A stretch of DNA of 64,000 nt, from contig VXAY01001313.1 of assembly GCA_013399855.1 (NCBI GenBank), positions 1,978,689 through 2,042,688 on the forward strand, read 5' to 3'. Both the position numbers and the translations under genes were made by a program. The DNA is from Oxyruncus cristatus (lineage: Eukaryota > Chordata > Aves > Passeriformes > Cotingidae). The notes below the pieces were generated by a model, which worked only from the letters and a program-made list of their open reading frames with translations, had not been told where the DNA came from and did not search any database. Of the stretch, positions 54,746-64,000 are shown in pieces (position 1 is the stretch's first letter; each line of letters begins with the position of its first letter).

Positions 54746-54768
54746 AGAAGCTGACCAGGTCAGCTTCT
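54746..54768. repeat. perfect 11-bp-arm inverted repeat
   Basis: AGAAGCTGACC and its exact reverse complement GGTCAGCTTCT are separated by a single A. The right arm runs into CTGACCAGGT, which repeats a 10-mer of the left half, so the locus has both inverted and direct repetition. The arms could pair in RNA or form a small cruciform. It does not correspond to a known element that I recognise. Confidence 0.85.
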
Positions 54769-55739
54769 GACCAGGTAGAGGACAGAGGCAGTTGCCACTG
54801 CTCTGGGACCTGTAGGCCACACAGTATCTATGCTAAAGGAAATGTGTATTTGCAGCTACTTCTCAGCGACTTTGCTCTGAAAAAGGACATTGTAATTTAT
54901 ATTAACCATAAAAGCTGGATATTGCCTTTTTGAGTTGAGGGCAGGAGTGAGGAGTGAAGAACTGAGGCATTTTTTTTCAACAGAACAACTGCATTTAGAG
55001 ATGCAATTAATGGTCATGTACCACGTTCCCCAACTGAGTTCTGATAAAGATCTAGACCTAGGATTTATAAAAATTAAGCACTGGAGATTCTGAGGGGCTT
55101 AGGAAAGGAGAAACTAGTCTGCTGATGAACCTCATGCTAATAGATGCTTGCGATTTAGAGAGTCACTTAACAACATAAAGCCTTTGCAGATTTTTGAGCT
55201 AAGCAGAAAGGAATCAAAGTCAGTGCTCCCTACTCCAGCATTCTCAGTTGCAAAACATCAGTCTGGGTCATCCAAGTGAAAAATTCTTTGAGTTACATCT
55301 TTGCTAAACAATACCTATGCATGGTAACACTTTAGTTATGAAGACATAGCTCTGGAAGGCTACAGCAGTTAGATAAACCCACTGGCTGAATTTTCATGCC
55401 TGCTGTTTCTCATTTCAGAATCTATGGTTATCACGGAAAAACATCTGGTTCTTCTTTCTGCTGAGCACTACCTGTGATAAAAGACATTGTAAAGCTTCTC
55501 TGGGCAAGTATTTACATCTTCCCTACCATTCCCAAAGAATGTCTGTGAGGACTGCTGTAAGTCTGATGAAGTGTTTGCTTCGTATATTGTACTGCATCAA
55601 ATTTGCAGGAAGTGCTGTAGTACAGATCTCAGAACCATTAATATAATCTGCTCTAGAGGCCTCTCTAGTTTTCTGTGGGATCTCTGCAGTCAGGTGAGAG
55701 AGCAGCTAAGAAACTGTTCTTCCGCTGTCACGGGGTTCC

Positions 55740-56522
55740 ACGTAGTGTAAGCTCAGCTTGGAGGAGGTGACACTTGAATATTAACCGGCTTTCTTGGGAC
55801 CCTCTTCCCTCCAGGGCTTTATCCCATGGCACTCTACCAAGCAGATCCCTGACGAGGCCAAAGTCTGCTCTCCTGAAGTCTGGGGTAGTGACTTTGCTGT
55901 GCACCCTTTTCGCTGCCCTGAAGATCTTGAACTCCACCATTCCATGGTCACTGCAACCAAGTTCATTCCCCACATTTCCCACCTTGTTGGTGAGAGCAAG
56001 GTCCAGCATAGCACCTCTTCTCATTGGCTTCTCTGTCACTTTGAGAAGGACGTGATCATCAGTGCATTCCGGGAACTTACTGAATTGCTAATGTCCCGCT
56101 GTGGTGTCCCTCCAACAGATATTGGAATGGCTGAAGCAGCACATGAGGACCAGGACTTGTGAACATGGGGTCACTTCTCTCTGTCTATTCAGTCTTTCGG
56201 GTTGGATGGCCTGTAGCACTATAACATCACCTGCCCCAACCTTCCCTTTAATCCTGAACCCTAAGCTGTTGGTCAGCTCCTCATCCATTCCCAGGCAGAG
56301 CTCCATGCCCTCCAGCTGGTCATTGACATAGAGGGTAACACCCCTCCCTCATCTCCACTGTTTGTCATTCCCGAAGAGCCTTGTATCCTTCCAGTCCAAC
56401 ACTCCACTCATAGTAGCCATTCCACCCATCCCCTGATGCCAATAAGATCATAGCCCTGCAGGAGTGCGCACACCTCTAACTCCTCTTAATTATTGCCAAC
56501 GCTGTGAGTATTTGCACAGAGG
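55740..56522 (-). pseudogene. CR1 ORF2 endonuclease remnant
   Basis: ORF2 of CR1 encodes an AP-like endonuclease followed by a reverse transcriptase. Here the - strand shows CANTHS-like and LYVNDQLEGMELCLGMDEEL segments, GDVIV, then FSHSNICWRDTTAGH, a TAG stop at 56088-56090, and in the same frame TEKPMRRGAMLDLALTNK and CSDHGMVEFKIF with the conserved SDH near 55936-55955. LLGRVPWDKALEGRG and an IFKCHLLQAE stretch follow. The expected catalytic Glu motif (T-E-x-W-W type) at about 56428-56455 is replaced by IRGWVEW. The piece ends where the linker to the reverse transcriptase should begin. It is a fossil, frame-broken and without a polymerase. Confidence 0.85.
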
Positions 56523-56609
56523 CAAATTCAGCCCCCAGTGAAGCTGGGGAGTGGCTGAAATTGCTTTGTGCTACTCTTCAGGTGCTCTCCTGCTGAGCTG
56601 TACTGGATA

Positions 56610-57225
56610 CTCCTCAGGTACTCCTCAAACTGCTCTGGCTGTATCACTGGTGCCCGTGTGAATCAACAGCAGTGGATAATATTCAGTGGACTGTATGAGG
56701 CTTGGTAGTCTCTCACTGACAACCCTGATATGACCCCCCCAGCAGGCAGCCCATCTCTCTAGAGAGAGGTCACATGAGCAAATGGGTGCCGCCATGTTTA
56801 TCAAAAGAGTCACCTGCTACTCTCATCTGTTGTCTTTTCTTAGTTGTGCTGGTTGTTACACGAGGAGCAGATGGGGCTGCCTTACTCAGCTTCAGCCTCT
56901 CTCATGATGGGAAAGGTCTTTTCAGCTGCAGAGTGGTGAAGCAGTTCTGCAAGGGCACCACAGGCTTTGGGGGACATCTCTTCCTCCTGCAGATCATTAA
57001 CTTTGCAAGCTTTTATTCTCCTGCATCACTTGTCCCTCTGTCTCCCTCCTTCCCACCCTTCTGTGTGCGCTGGTGGGGGAGTTTGTATTTGTTTGGCCAT
57101 GGGCTGTGGGTCCACTGCAGGCTGCACTTGGAACCAGCTCTCCAACTCCTTCCCAGCCTCCCTGATGTTACTCACCCTTCCCACCACCTCCTGCAGCTCA
57201 GCCAACTGTTGCAAATATGCAAAGT
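56610..57225 (-). pseudogene. CR1 ORF1 remnant (coiled coil and SGNH esterase pieces)
   Basis: In CR1, ORF1 encodes an RNA-binding/esterase protein needed for retrotransposition. The - strand frame at 57214-57026 begins with a heptad-like LQQLAELQEVVGRVSNIREA segment typical of the N-terminal coiled coil. The esterase block I appears as RVAGDSF, with the catalytic Ser codon region at 56806-56814. Block III appears as HTGTSDTA at about 56641-56662, where the family's conserved Asn is Ser. The intervening sequence keeps ERLPSLIQSTEYYPLLL. Frames are broken between these pieces, and the part after block III is missing. It makes no functional protein. Homology is from recognition, not alignment. 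Confidence 0.8.
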
Positions 57226-60110
57226 GTAATTAGAAGGAAGTGTTAGAGCAGCCACATTAGCACTGATGTTGCAAACACACTGCAGCTTAATTTACACAAC
57301 AACATTTTGACAGCACAATTATGTCAGTTAAAAACAGGGAGAAGAGTGTGGCTACAGTATCTTAGTTGTGACGGACAGAGCTGATGAAATCACTCCTTGT
57401 TGAGGTCACAGTCAATATGACATTTTTTTTTTTTAAGCAGAACTAGAGCTGCACAGGGACTGCTCAGTTGGCTGTCAGTGGATAACAAGCTGTGAAGGCA
57501 AGAAAGTATAGCCAGGGAGCAATGATGAACAATTGGAAGCGGTACAATTAGCACATAGAGGATCCACATAACACATCCACAAGGGGATGACCTCTTCCTT
57601 TTTAAAATGTTCATAATTTTCACTAGAGGAGAAACTTCTATTGAAATCAGTAGGCTGTTGAGAATCTGCCACTGGGCAGGGTCTATCTAAAGTACATATA
57701 GCAACTGGGATGATCCCATAATTATACCAATTAAATTGCTATAATTAGGAACCTGGCTCAGCTCCAGCTGAATTTTGCAAATGCAGTCCACTCACAAGCC
57801 TTCCTGTACTTGTAAGTGCATACAAAAACTTAGTAACAAACTGTTCAATTATCAAAAAACCCGTATAGGATAAAAAAGAACTGACTTAGCAGAAACAAAT
57901 CTCTTATTTAAATTATTGCTATAAAGCTAAGATTTACCTCATGGTCCTTTGAGAAGTCAGGATCTCCATGAACATTTTACACTGTGAAATCAACGAAGAC
58001 ACCAAGTTCTTTTTCCAAAATGAAGAGATAGAATCCCTGTTTTAAATGAGGAAAAAAGCACTGACATTTCAAGAACAGTACAGTTTGTATTTCTATGACA
58101 AGACGTGAGCAGCATGAATTATGACTCTGGTACTAAGTACTTCTGTTCCATCTACTACTGTTCCCTGAAGAACAACTTCCATCTCCATTGAAGCTAAAAA
58201 AAAGTCCAAATTATAAGCATGTTTCTTCTCCAATTCAGTTCTCTTTAAAACAGAACAGGGGAGTTAAAATTGTCTTGGACAGAGGGCAAGGAGCTATGTA
58301 TAGCTAAAGCAAAGTCAGCAGTATTGTAGCACAAAAACAAACACTTGAGTTTTAAAATAGAAACTGCATGCCTGGATTTTAGCAAGGAACTGCTTACAGC
58401 CCTTTTCATGCCTTGTGTAATGGACAGGAGCAGGGAAAAAACAAGGTATGTATTCCACCTAAGTTGTTGTCTAACCATGGAAATTAGAAAGAGACAGTAC
58501 AGTGACAGTCCTCAAGAAGTCAAAAACCTCCTAAGCTTCCAAAACTGAGTAAAGTTAAAAGAGCAATTCCTTTCTATTGATTTATATATCCCATTGAAGT
58601 CTTCAATCTGCAACACATCTGTATTTTAACAAAGTGCTGTCCAGAACCAAAGTATCCAAGCCCCATCTATGCATGCACTGCAGCAGTCACTCCTGCATTA
58701 CATAGCAAGTTTTCTTCTCAAGCAGTATCTTCTACCTCCTGCTTCTTAATTATTAATTGATTAAGCTCCAGCCATCACCTATTTAGCTCCTGCTGTGATT
58801 AAATTAGGTCATTTTCTATTTTATGCTAAGGTCTTAAATGACAATCATTCAGATCACTAATCAAAGCAACTAACTGGGGGTTTTTTTGAGTACCCCATAA
58901 TTTTATTTACACATGTGTAATGAAGAACCTGTTTAGAGTAACATTTTAACATTTGGTTTATTGTTTCCTTTTCATCGAGGTGAGGACTGTGCCTTCCTCG
59001 GGCTCAGGGTCTGTTTCATGTTTAGTTTGCAGCTTGCTGCTTATGTCCTTTCACACAGAACTCACACCTACAGGAACAACAGTGTTTGATGTTGAAATAA
59101 ATGGAACTGAACAGATCATGTCATTAAGCATGGATCCACTTGTTGGTAAGCTCCAAAGCAACATGTGACATCCAGTAACTTCCATAGCTGTCCACTATTG
59201 GCAGCAAATAATGTCCGAAATGACCACATAATCTCTTCTAATCTCTACGGAAATATGAGTCTTCAACATCAGTCCCTCAAAATATGGCCTGTTTCACATC
59301 AGTGCCACCAATAAATTTATAAACTACAGCAACCTATCAGTACTGTTCATGCTTTACTTTCCACATTCAGCTTTTGCACAGTTGTACTGATGCTGCTCCG
59401 TGCTTCGTGCACATAACCCTCAGGCTTTGCAGGGAATGAGAGCAGGTCACGAGCTGGCACGCAGGACAGGGACCGGGATGAGAGAACTGTGTAGTGCACG
59501 GTGGGGAGATGTGAATTGTGTGGCAGCAAACACTGCTGCCATGGGGGGATAATGGCTTGGCTGGCATGGCTGGACAGAGATGCAGGGGCATGAGCAGCTT
59601 GTGGGGGACACAGTCCTGCTCTGGAGAGGAGGAGTCACAAACCAACCTTCAGCATGTGGATGTTAACGTGTAGAAACATGTTTTACTCATTTTGTCTGGT
59701 CTCTTAGGAAAAAAGGACAATGTAGATTTCCAAAGAGAAGAGTAAATCAAAACAAATACATTTCTGTAAATATTAGTGACACTGGATATATCAGCCATAT
59801 ACAAATCAATACTTTTTTTTTCCTTCTCACATCAGGAAACACAGAATTCACAATTATTTTCCTACATTTGCATCTCCAACTGTAGGAGATGATCATTATT
59901 TTTTCCACAAGGGAAAAGATTTCCACAGGAAACTCACAGCTACTTGTGGCTAGTATGCACCAAACACAGCCCAGGAGAGCAGCAGACAAGTGGCTGGTGC
60001 ATGGATAGCTCATAAAAGAAAATGTCTTCTTTACCTGCAGAGTTTTAACGTGAGTTCTGACCTTTAAAGAATTTAATGCCTCGCTTCTGTATTTCGGAAG
60101 TTAAAATTTC
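57226..60110. other. non-coding sequence, no gene seen
   Basis: Unique sequence right of the CR1 copy, with a T12 run at 57423-57434 and a TAATTA-rich stretch at 58740-58880. GC rises towards 59400-59650, where short GC-rich frames appear on - without recognised similarity. No exon, RNA gene or mobile element could be supported. Confidence 0.5.
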
Positions 60111-60115
60111 AGCGT

Positions 60116-60135
60116 GTCACCCTCTGGTGGCTACT
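60116..60135 (-). promoter_or_regulatory. CTCF-like binding motif (reverse)
   Basis: On - the sequence reads TAGCCACCAGAGGGTGAC, a good fit to the CTCF core (GCCACCAGRGGGCGC type), with GCCACCAG and AGGG intact and TG replacing CG. It lies on the left edge of the GC-rich block and faces the forward site at 23976-23995, forming a convergent pair about 36 kb apart. It is a sequence match only. Confidence 0.5.
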
Positions 60136-60159
60136 GAAGGCAAATGTAAGTAAGTGAAA

Positions 60160-60744
60160 CACCTGGATGTTTTTAAGCCTTTTGGGGTCACGCAGGGTGA
60201 GTTTAGCAAGGCCCTCTTCAGGAGAACAGCCAAGCACAAGAGTGCAAAGTCCTTTCCTCCACGTGTGCTGGCGTAGGGCTGCCACCTTGCCCCAAAACCC
60301 ATGGGAAAAACCCACCTGCCCAGCACCTGCAAGCGCCACAGGTGCCCTGCCCGACTGCTGCCTGAGGAACTTTCTGGAAGGTTCGCGTGATTTCCGTGAC
60401 CGGAAACGGCAGCAGCCAGTGAGGAGCCCACAGGGCTCAGGTGGTGCCTCAGGCTACGGTGCCACCCCCCTCCTCCCCCACAACTCCCAGAGTCCCACCC
60501 AGGGAACCAACAGCCGGGAACCAACCTAAACTGAACGAATACGCTCGACACTTTTCCTTTCATCTCTCCCTAATGGGTTGTTTCGTCTCCGTCCCTCCCT
60601 GAGGAGCTGCTTGCAGCTGAGTTGTGGTGTGGGAAGGGTGGGGTTGGGTGGGATTCATGCCCACCCCACGCGGCACAGAAAGCAGCTGCCGGGCTGGGAG
60701 AAACCGTGGAGGCCGGGGGTAGGAGGGCTGCCCACAGGCAGCCA
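60160..60744. promoter_or_regulatory. GC-rich, CpG-containing block with paired ETS-like element
   Basis: This 0.6-kb block is clearly more GC- and CpG-rich than its surroundings. At 60391-60406 the sequence TTTCCGTGACCGGAAA holds two GGAA (ETS) cores in inverted order around TGAC, followed by ACGGCAGC. A hairpin-capable GGCTGCC-CACA-GGCAGCC lies at 60726-60743, touching the LTR. A 148-codon frame on - (60117-60563) crosses the block but has no recognised similarity. It could be an alternative promoter or enhancer, or only a local GC peak. Confidence 0.4.
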
Positions 60745-60880
60745 TGACAGGCCGCCGGGGTTTAAGCCCAGCTGGAAATCAGGCACCACGCGGCCACGCG
60801 CTCAGCCGCTCTCACTCCCCCTCACCCCGGTGGCATGGGGAGGAGAATCAAAGTAAACTTGTAAGTCGAGATAAGAACAG

Positions 60881-60886
60881 TTTAAT
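60881..60886 (-). terminator. polyadenylation signal ATTAAA of the solo LTR
   Basis: ATTAAA on -, about 215 bp downstream of the LTR TATA-like box, in the position expected for the R region of this LTR type. Confidence 0.5.
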
Positions 60887-60920
60887 AATTGAAAACAAAG
60901 TAAAATACAGTAATGATGCT

Positions 60921-61010
60921 AAATAATAATAATAAGGCTGATAATAAAAATGGAAAGAAAAAAAAAACAAAAAAACCCCAAACAAAAACCCCAAAGCAAC
61001 CAAACAAAAA
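60921..61010 (+). repeat. (AAT)n and A/C-rich low-complexity tract inside the LTR
   Basis: About five AAT units at 60921-60935, then a stretch of A runs broken by CCCC and CC. This AT-rich tract is a normal part of this LTR type rather than an independent microsatellite. Confidence 0.75.
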
Positions 61011-61100
61011 AGTAATGCACAATGCAATTTCTCACCACCTGCTGACTGACTCCAGACCGCCTTCCCAAACCCAGATCTTCCCCCTTCCAGGTGACTCCCC

Positions 61101-61113
61101 CAGTTTACATACT
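61101..61113 (-). promoter_or_regulatory. TATA-like box of the solo LTR
   Basis: AGTATGTAAACTG on -, lying between the U3 part and the ATTAAA signal. It is a diverged TATA box. If active, it would drive transcription leftwards into the GC-rich block. Confidence 0.4.
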
Positions 61114-61369
61114 GGGCATGACATTCTCTAGTGTGGAATACCAGTTTTGACCAGTTGGACTGATCTGTCCCACCTATGCTCCCTCCCAATTTCTTTTGGG
61201 TACCTCCTCACTGGCAGAGCATGAGACAAGAAATAAGTCCTTAACTTAGGATAAACACAACTCAGCAAAAACCAAAACATCAGTGTGTTATCAACACCAT
61301 TCCCATTCTGAATCCCAGTGTAACAGCTACTGAGAAGAAATTAACTCTATCCCAGCTGAAACCAGGACA

Positions 61370-63960
61370 GGCCCTCTGCCACCTCGTGTAGGGGCCGGGC
61401 CACTGCCACGGGAAACACGAGCGTCCTCATTTTCCAGCCTGGCCTAGAAGCAGGATTGCAGAGACATTTAAGCTCACAGCTCAAACACAGCGAGCCTTTG
61501 GGGATTGGGGTCAGGGAGAGCTGGTAAACGCTTGACTCAATCCCATTTGTGAATTAAACTAAAGCATGGGCTTAGCAGCCGTGCTGCAGGTTTAACGAAG
61601 TTCTAGCTGGTGCAGTCTTGCCTTTCATTAACTTAGATGAAGATTAACTTTCTGGAGCACCCCAGGTTGGGGAACGTCCAAGGACACTTGGTCCAAGCTG
61701 CTTGAGAGGCCTCTGGCCAAGCACAAACCAATGTCTCCCACCTGCCAAGCTGTGCCTTGGCCCCTCCTGGCTGGAGGCACATCAGAACTCCTGCTTCCCA
61801 CACCCTGATGCAAAGTCCAGCTGTAGGCACGGAGAGATTCCCAGCCTCTTGATGCTTCCAGCGAAAACCGGGCATAGCTCCTGAAAATAAGCAAAGTAGT
61901 ATTTAAAGAAAAGATCTGTCTGAAACTTGGGCTGTTTTGACAACCTTTTTATAAAAACAAAGCATGTCTTCTACATTGTATTAATTTTTAAAACCTTGGC
62001 ACCTGGTTCTTATGAAAGCAGCATTTCCTCTGCCAATAATATTTTACTCTCATAGCACAGAGGTAACTAAATCCAAAAAAGCATGTGGAACAAAGACTCT
62101 GAGAAGATTTACCCAATTATTTGACAGGCAGAGGAATTGCCTCGTTTTGCCTTCTATTTTAATAACGAGGGCTCTTCTCACTTGCCTGGGTTGAACAGGC
62201 TGATCTCACCAGCAAGCTATTTTTCCACTCAAGCATCTGCCAAGCCAACTTGGAGCGAGACTGCAATGCCAGCCTGGGTTCTTTTTTTGTATGAGCAGTA
62301 ATTAAGATCCCAGATGTTGCTGCTTTGCACCTGTGCAGCCCTGTTTTTGTCAGCAGGGCAGGCACTGCTGCCATTGCAGCTGGAATGTGACACAGCAGCA
62401 TTACAGCAGCAGTCACTGCATCCTGCTGATGCAACAATTCCTGCCTGTAGCCCTGGATCAGGTACTGCCGCTGTCAGACAGCCCACATGCTCTGCACTGA
62501 GTTTGCAAGGCCTCAGCACTGAGTCACGCCCAGCCCGCTTTGGCAGAACATTTGCTGACCTGCCTGCAAGTTTTCTTTTAACTTGGCTTAGCTGAAACAG
62601 CATTTTTTCCTTCTGACCACGTGGCCATGGATGATTAGTTTTTGCTTTTGCTCATCCTTGTACGGTACCACCGTAGCTGTGCACAGACAGGAAGAGCAAG
62701 TTGTTGTTCTCCGAGGAACAAGATACTTACAACCAACATAATGATGTGGTGCGGAGAAACACAGACCTGGGGTGATGGCACAGGCCTGGAGAGGTAGAGA
62801 CACAGGGGACAAAAGATGGGTGACAGGCTTGCCACTGGAGACCCCATGGCTATGAACAAAACAATAATTGTTTTCCATTAAAAAGTACAGACCAGCAGTC
62901 AGACAAAATCACCTTTTCATGGACAGCAGAACAAAGAACAAGTTTCTGGCATATGCAAGATGCATCATGTACGGTAAATTTGGATATCATGTGGGTTGCA
63001 AACCAGTGAGGAAGCAGCAAGGTGTGAAAGCCTGTTGGCAAACATAAAAAAGACCCCAAGTGAATCGTGGAGTGAGAAAGATGCAGCCAATATCACATCC
63101 CTCCCAGCCAAAAGACCCCAAGTGCTGGTGACAACCTTAGCAGACCCCTGCCCCTGCACTGAAGGCAGCAACCTGAGGACCTTAAGGAATAGTGGCAGGA
63201 TGAGTGTAGCACCAGGAAAGGGGGAAGAATCTAGGAACTATATATTGGTTTTAGCTGTGTTATTGTTATATTATTATTATTTCAATTCTTTGTGCACATA
63301 AGTGTTTTTTTCTTTTTCTGTAACAATTAAGTCTGGGCTAATTACGATTCTTAGATTAAACCTGAGATTCCAACTATACTAACAATAAATTCTTGGCTTT
63401 GCATTTATGATTTGTTTTCTCTTTCTTCATAAACAAGATGTCGAGGGTAATATCCTTTAGGCCCAGTCTGCGTTGTCACAGTCCAACTCAAAGTGCACTC
63501 AGAGTTAGAGATGCAGGTCCTTGAGCGTGGAGGAGATTCCAGACTACAGGTCACTTTTCTTGAAGAAAGTACAGCAAGCAAAAAAAAAAAAAAGTAGTAA
63601 GAAGAGAATTCAGCAACATTTAAAAGTTGTCATGGTAATGTACTCTTACATGTAAATTAGTGTATGAATTCAGGCAAATGAGCTTCCAACTGTTTAAGGA
63701 TTTTCATCTCTTTTGTAAGAAAGATTGCAACTGTTGCAATTATTTTTAATTTTTTTAAAAAATTATACATTTTTTCTTGGCAGAATAGCAGATTATTTGT
63801 TGAACTTAAGACATTTATACATTTCTTTGAAAGAAACTCCATCTTCTTGTAAACCAACTGTTCCTGCCTCCCCCCTTCTATGGATTTTTATTTAGATCCT
63901 GTGCAAACTTGCCACTCTGTGATGTTAGAAAGCATGGCTAAAACTCATTATACCATTGTT
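61370..63960. other. mostly non-coding sequence, no gene seen
   Basis: No coding exon is recognised. Several overlapping - strand frames at 62159-62603 (up to 124 codons, cysteine- and alanine-rich) reflect repeated GCAGCA/CTGCTG words and have no known similarity. A TATA-like ACTATATATTGG at 63238 and AATAAA at 63384 lie in a stretch discussed as a possible second LTR. An A14 run is at 63580-63593. Confidence 0.5.
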
Positions 63961-63970
63961 TAGCCTTCCC

Positions 63971-63988
63971 AATCGCGAGGGGGCAGGA
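63971..63988 (+). promoter_or_regulatory. CTCF-like binding motif (forward)
   Basis: AATCGCGAGGGGGCAGG matches the CTCF core CCGCGNGGNGGCAG at all but the leading CC, and is the best motif match in the window. It is in forward orientation at the extreme right edge. Two CpGs in the core could make binding sensitive to methylation. Confidence 0.55.
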
Positions 63989-64000
63989 AAGGAATCAAAG

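Larger units (their letters stand above)
49354..55735. other. non-coding sequence, no gene seen
   Basis: Unique AT-rich sequence. It holds an (AAAT)n-type tract at 51791, a perfect inverted repeat at 54746 and a candidate conserved stretch at 49910-50170. A frame on - at 53269-53574 (101 codons) has an alanine-rich start and is discussed under rejected items. No exon can be supported. Confidence 0.5.
55738..57225 (-). mobile_element. partial CR1 LINE keeping ORF1 and endonuclease, missing RT and 3' end
   Basis: Read on -, this stretch runs through pieces of the avian CR1 order: ORF1 coiled-coil start, ORF1 esterase blocks, then the ORF2 endonuclease. Similarity stops at about 55738, just after the region that follows the endonuclease, so the reverse transcriptase and the 3' terminal sequence are absent. 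CR1 copies are normally 5'-truncated and keep the 3' end, so this is unusual. It implies a later deletion, a rearrangement, or interruption by unrelated sequence. Stop codons and frame changes show it is dead. About 350 bp lie between the last esterase block and the first long endonuclease frame, less than in a full element, so the ORF1 C-terminus is largely lost. Confidence 0.85.
60745..61369 (-). mobile_element. solitary LTR of an avian endogenous retrovirus
   Basis: Read on -, the element starts with TGTCCTGGTTTCAGCTGGG and continues with GATAGAGTTAATTTCTTC, ACACACTGATGTTTTGG, a TATA-like AGTATGTAAACTG (61101-61113), GTGGTGAGAAATTGCATTG, an A/T- and AAC-rich tract, ATTAAA as polyadenylation signal (60881-60886), and ends near the TG/CA at 60745. 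This matches, from memory, an LTR family common in bird genomes. Length is about 625 bp. No gag, pol or env sequence, primer-binding site or polypurine tract lies beside it, so it is a recombination-derived solo LTR. A clear target-site duplication was not found and the left boundary is uncertain by about 15 bp. Confidence 0.85.

Noticed and set aside
60117..60563. Frame of 148 codons on - in the GC-rich block
   Set aside because: GC-rich DNA has few stop codons, so long frames arise by chance. No known family, and overlapping frames of similar length exist on both strands.
60745..60760. Target-site duplication for the solo LTR
   Set aside because: GGCC occurs near both ends, but the positions do not fit the inferred TG/CA boundaries.
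62159..62603. Cysteine/alanine-rich frames on -
   Set aside because: They reflect CTGCTG/GCAGCA-type word repetition rather than a protein; three overlapping frames are open together.

Overview
This is a vertebrate nuclear genome window, almost certainly from a bird. The support is a partial CR1 LINE copy and two short CR1 tails with the avian 3' end, a solitary LTR that resembles a family widespread in bird genomes, MIR-type SINE remnants of the amniote kind, a low repeat load, and AT-rich sequence broken by one CpG-rich island. The LTR type suggests a non-galliform bird, but that is inference from memory. No intact protein-coding gene, tRNA, rRNA, operon or CRISPR array can be supported. 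The open reading frames are short and look like chance or repeat-derived frames.

Layout. Positions 1-200 are CpG-rich and carry a good 5' splice site at 15/16, so the window may start at the end of a first exon; if so, the + strand after it is intron. A second GC-rich patch lies at about 570-720. From about 0.8 to 55.7 kb the sequence is AT-rich, mostly unique non-coding DNA with homopolymers, a few microsatellites, an 81/78-bp tandem duplication (28.5 kb), two CR1 tails (10.2 kb on -, 34.0 kb on +), two MIR-like SINEs (6.05 kb on +, 39.5 kb on -) and an assembly gap inside poly(A) (49.3 kb).

The right end is the richest part. A decayed CR1 copy on the - strand (55.74-57.23 kb) keeps pieces of the ORF1 esterase and the ORF2 endonuclease but has lost the reverse transcriptase and the 3' tail, the reverse of the usual CR1 truncation. 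A GC-rich block (60.1-60.75 kb) with a CTCF-like site and a paired ETS-like element sits next to a solitary LTR (60.75-61.37 kb, - strand). CTCF-like motifs lie at 23.98 kb (+), 42.19 kb (+, weak), 60.12 kb (-) and 63.97 kb (+). The 23.98 and 60.12 kb sites are convergent, which could mark a chromatin loop.

I found no convincing undescribed system. The best leads are the atypical CR1 copy, the CTCF/ETS/LTR cluster at 60-61.4 kb, and several complex unique stretches that read like conserved non-coding elements but need an alignment to confirm.
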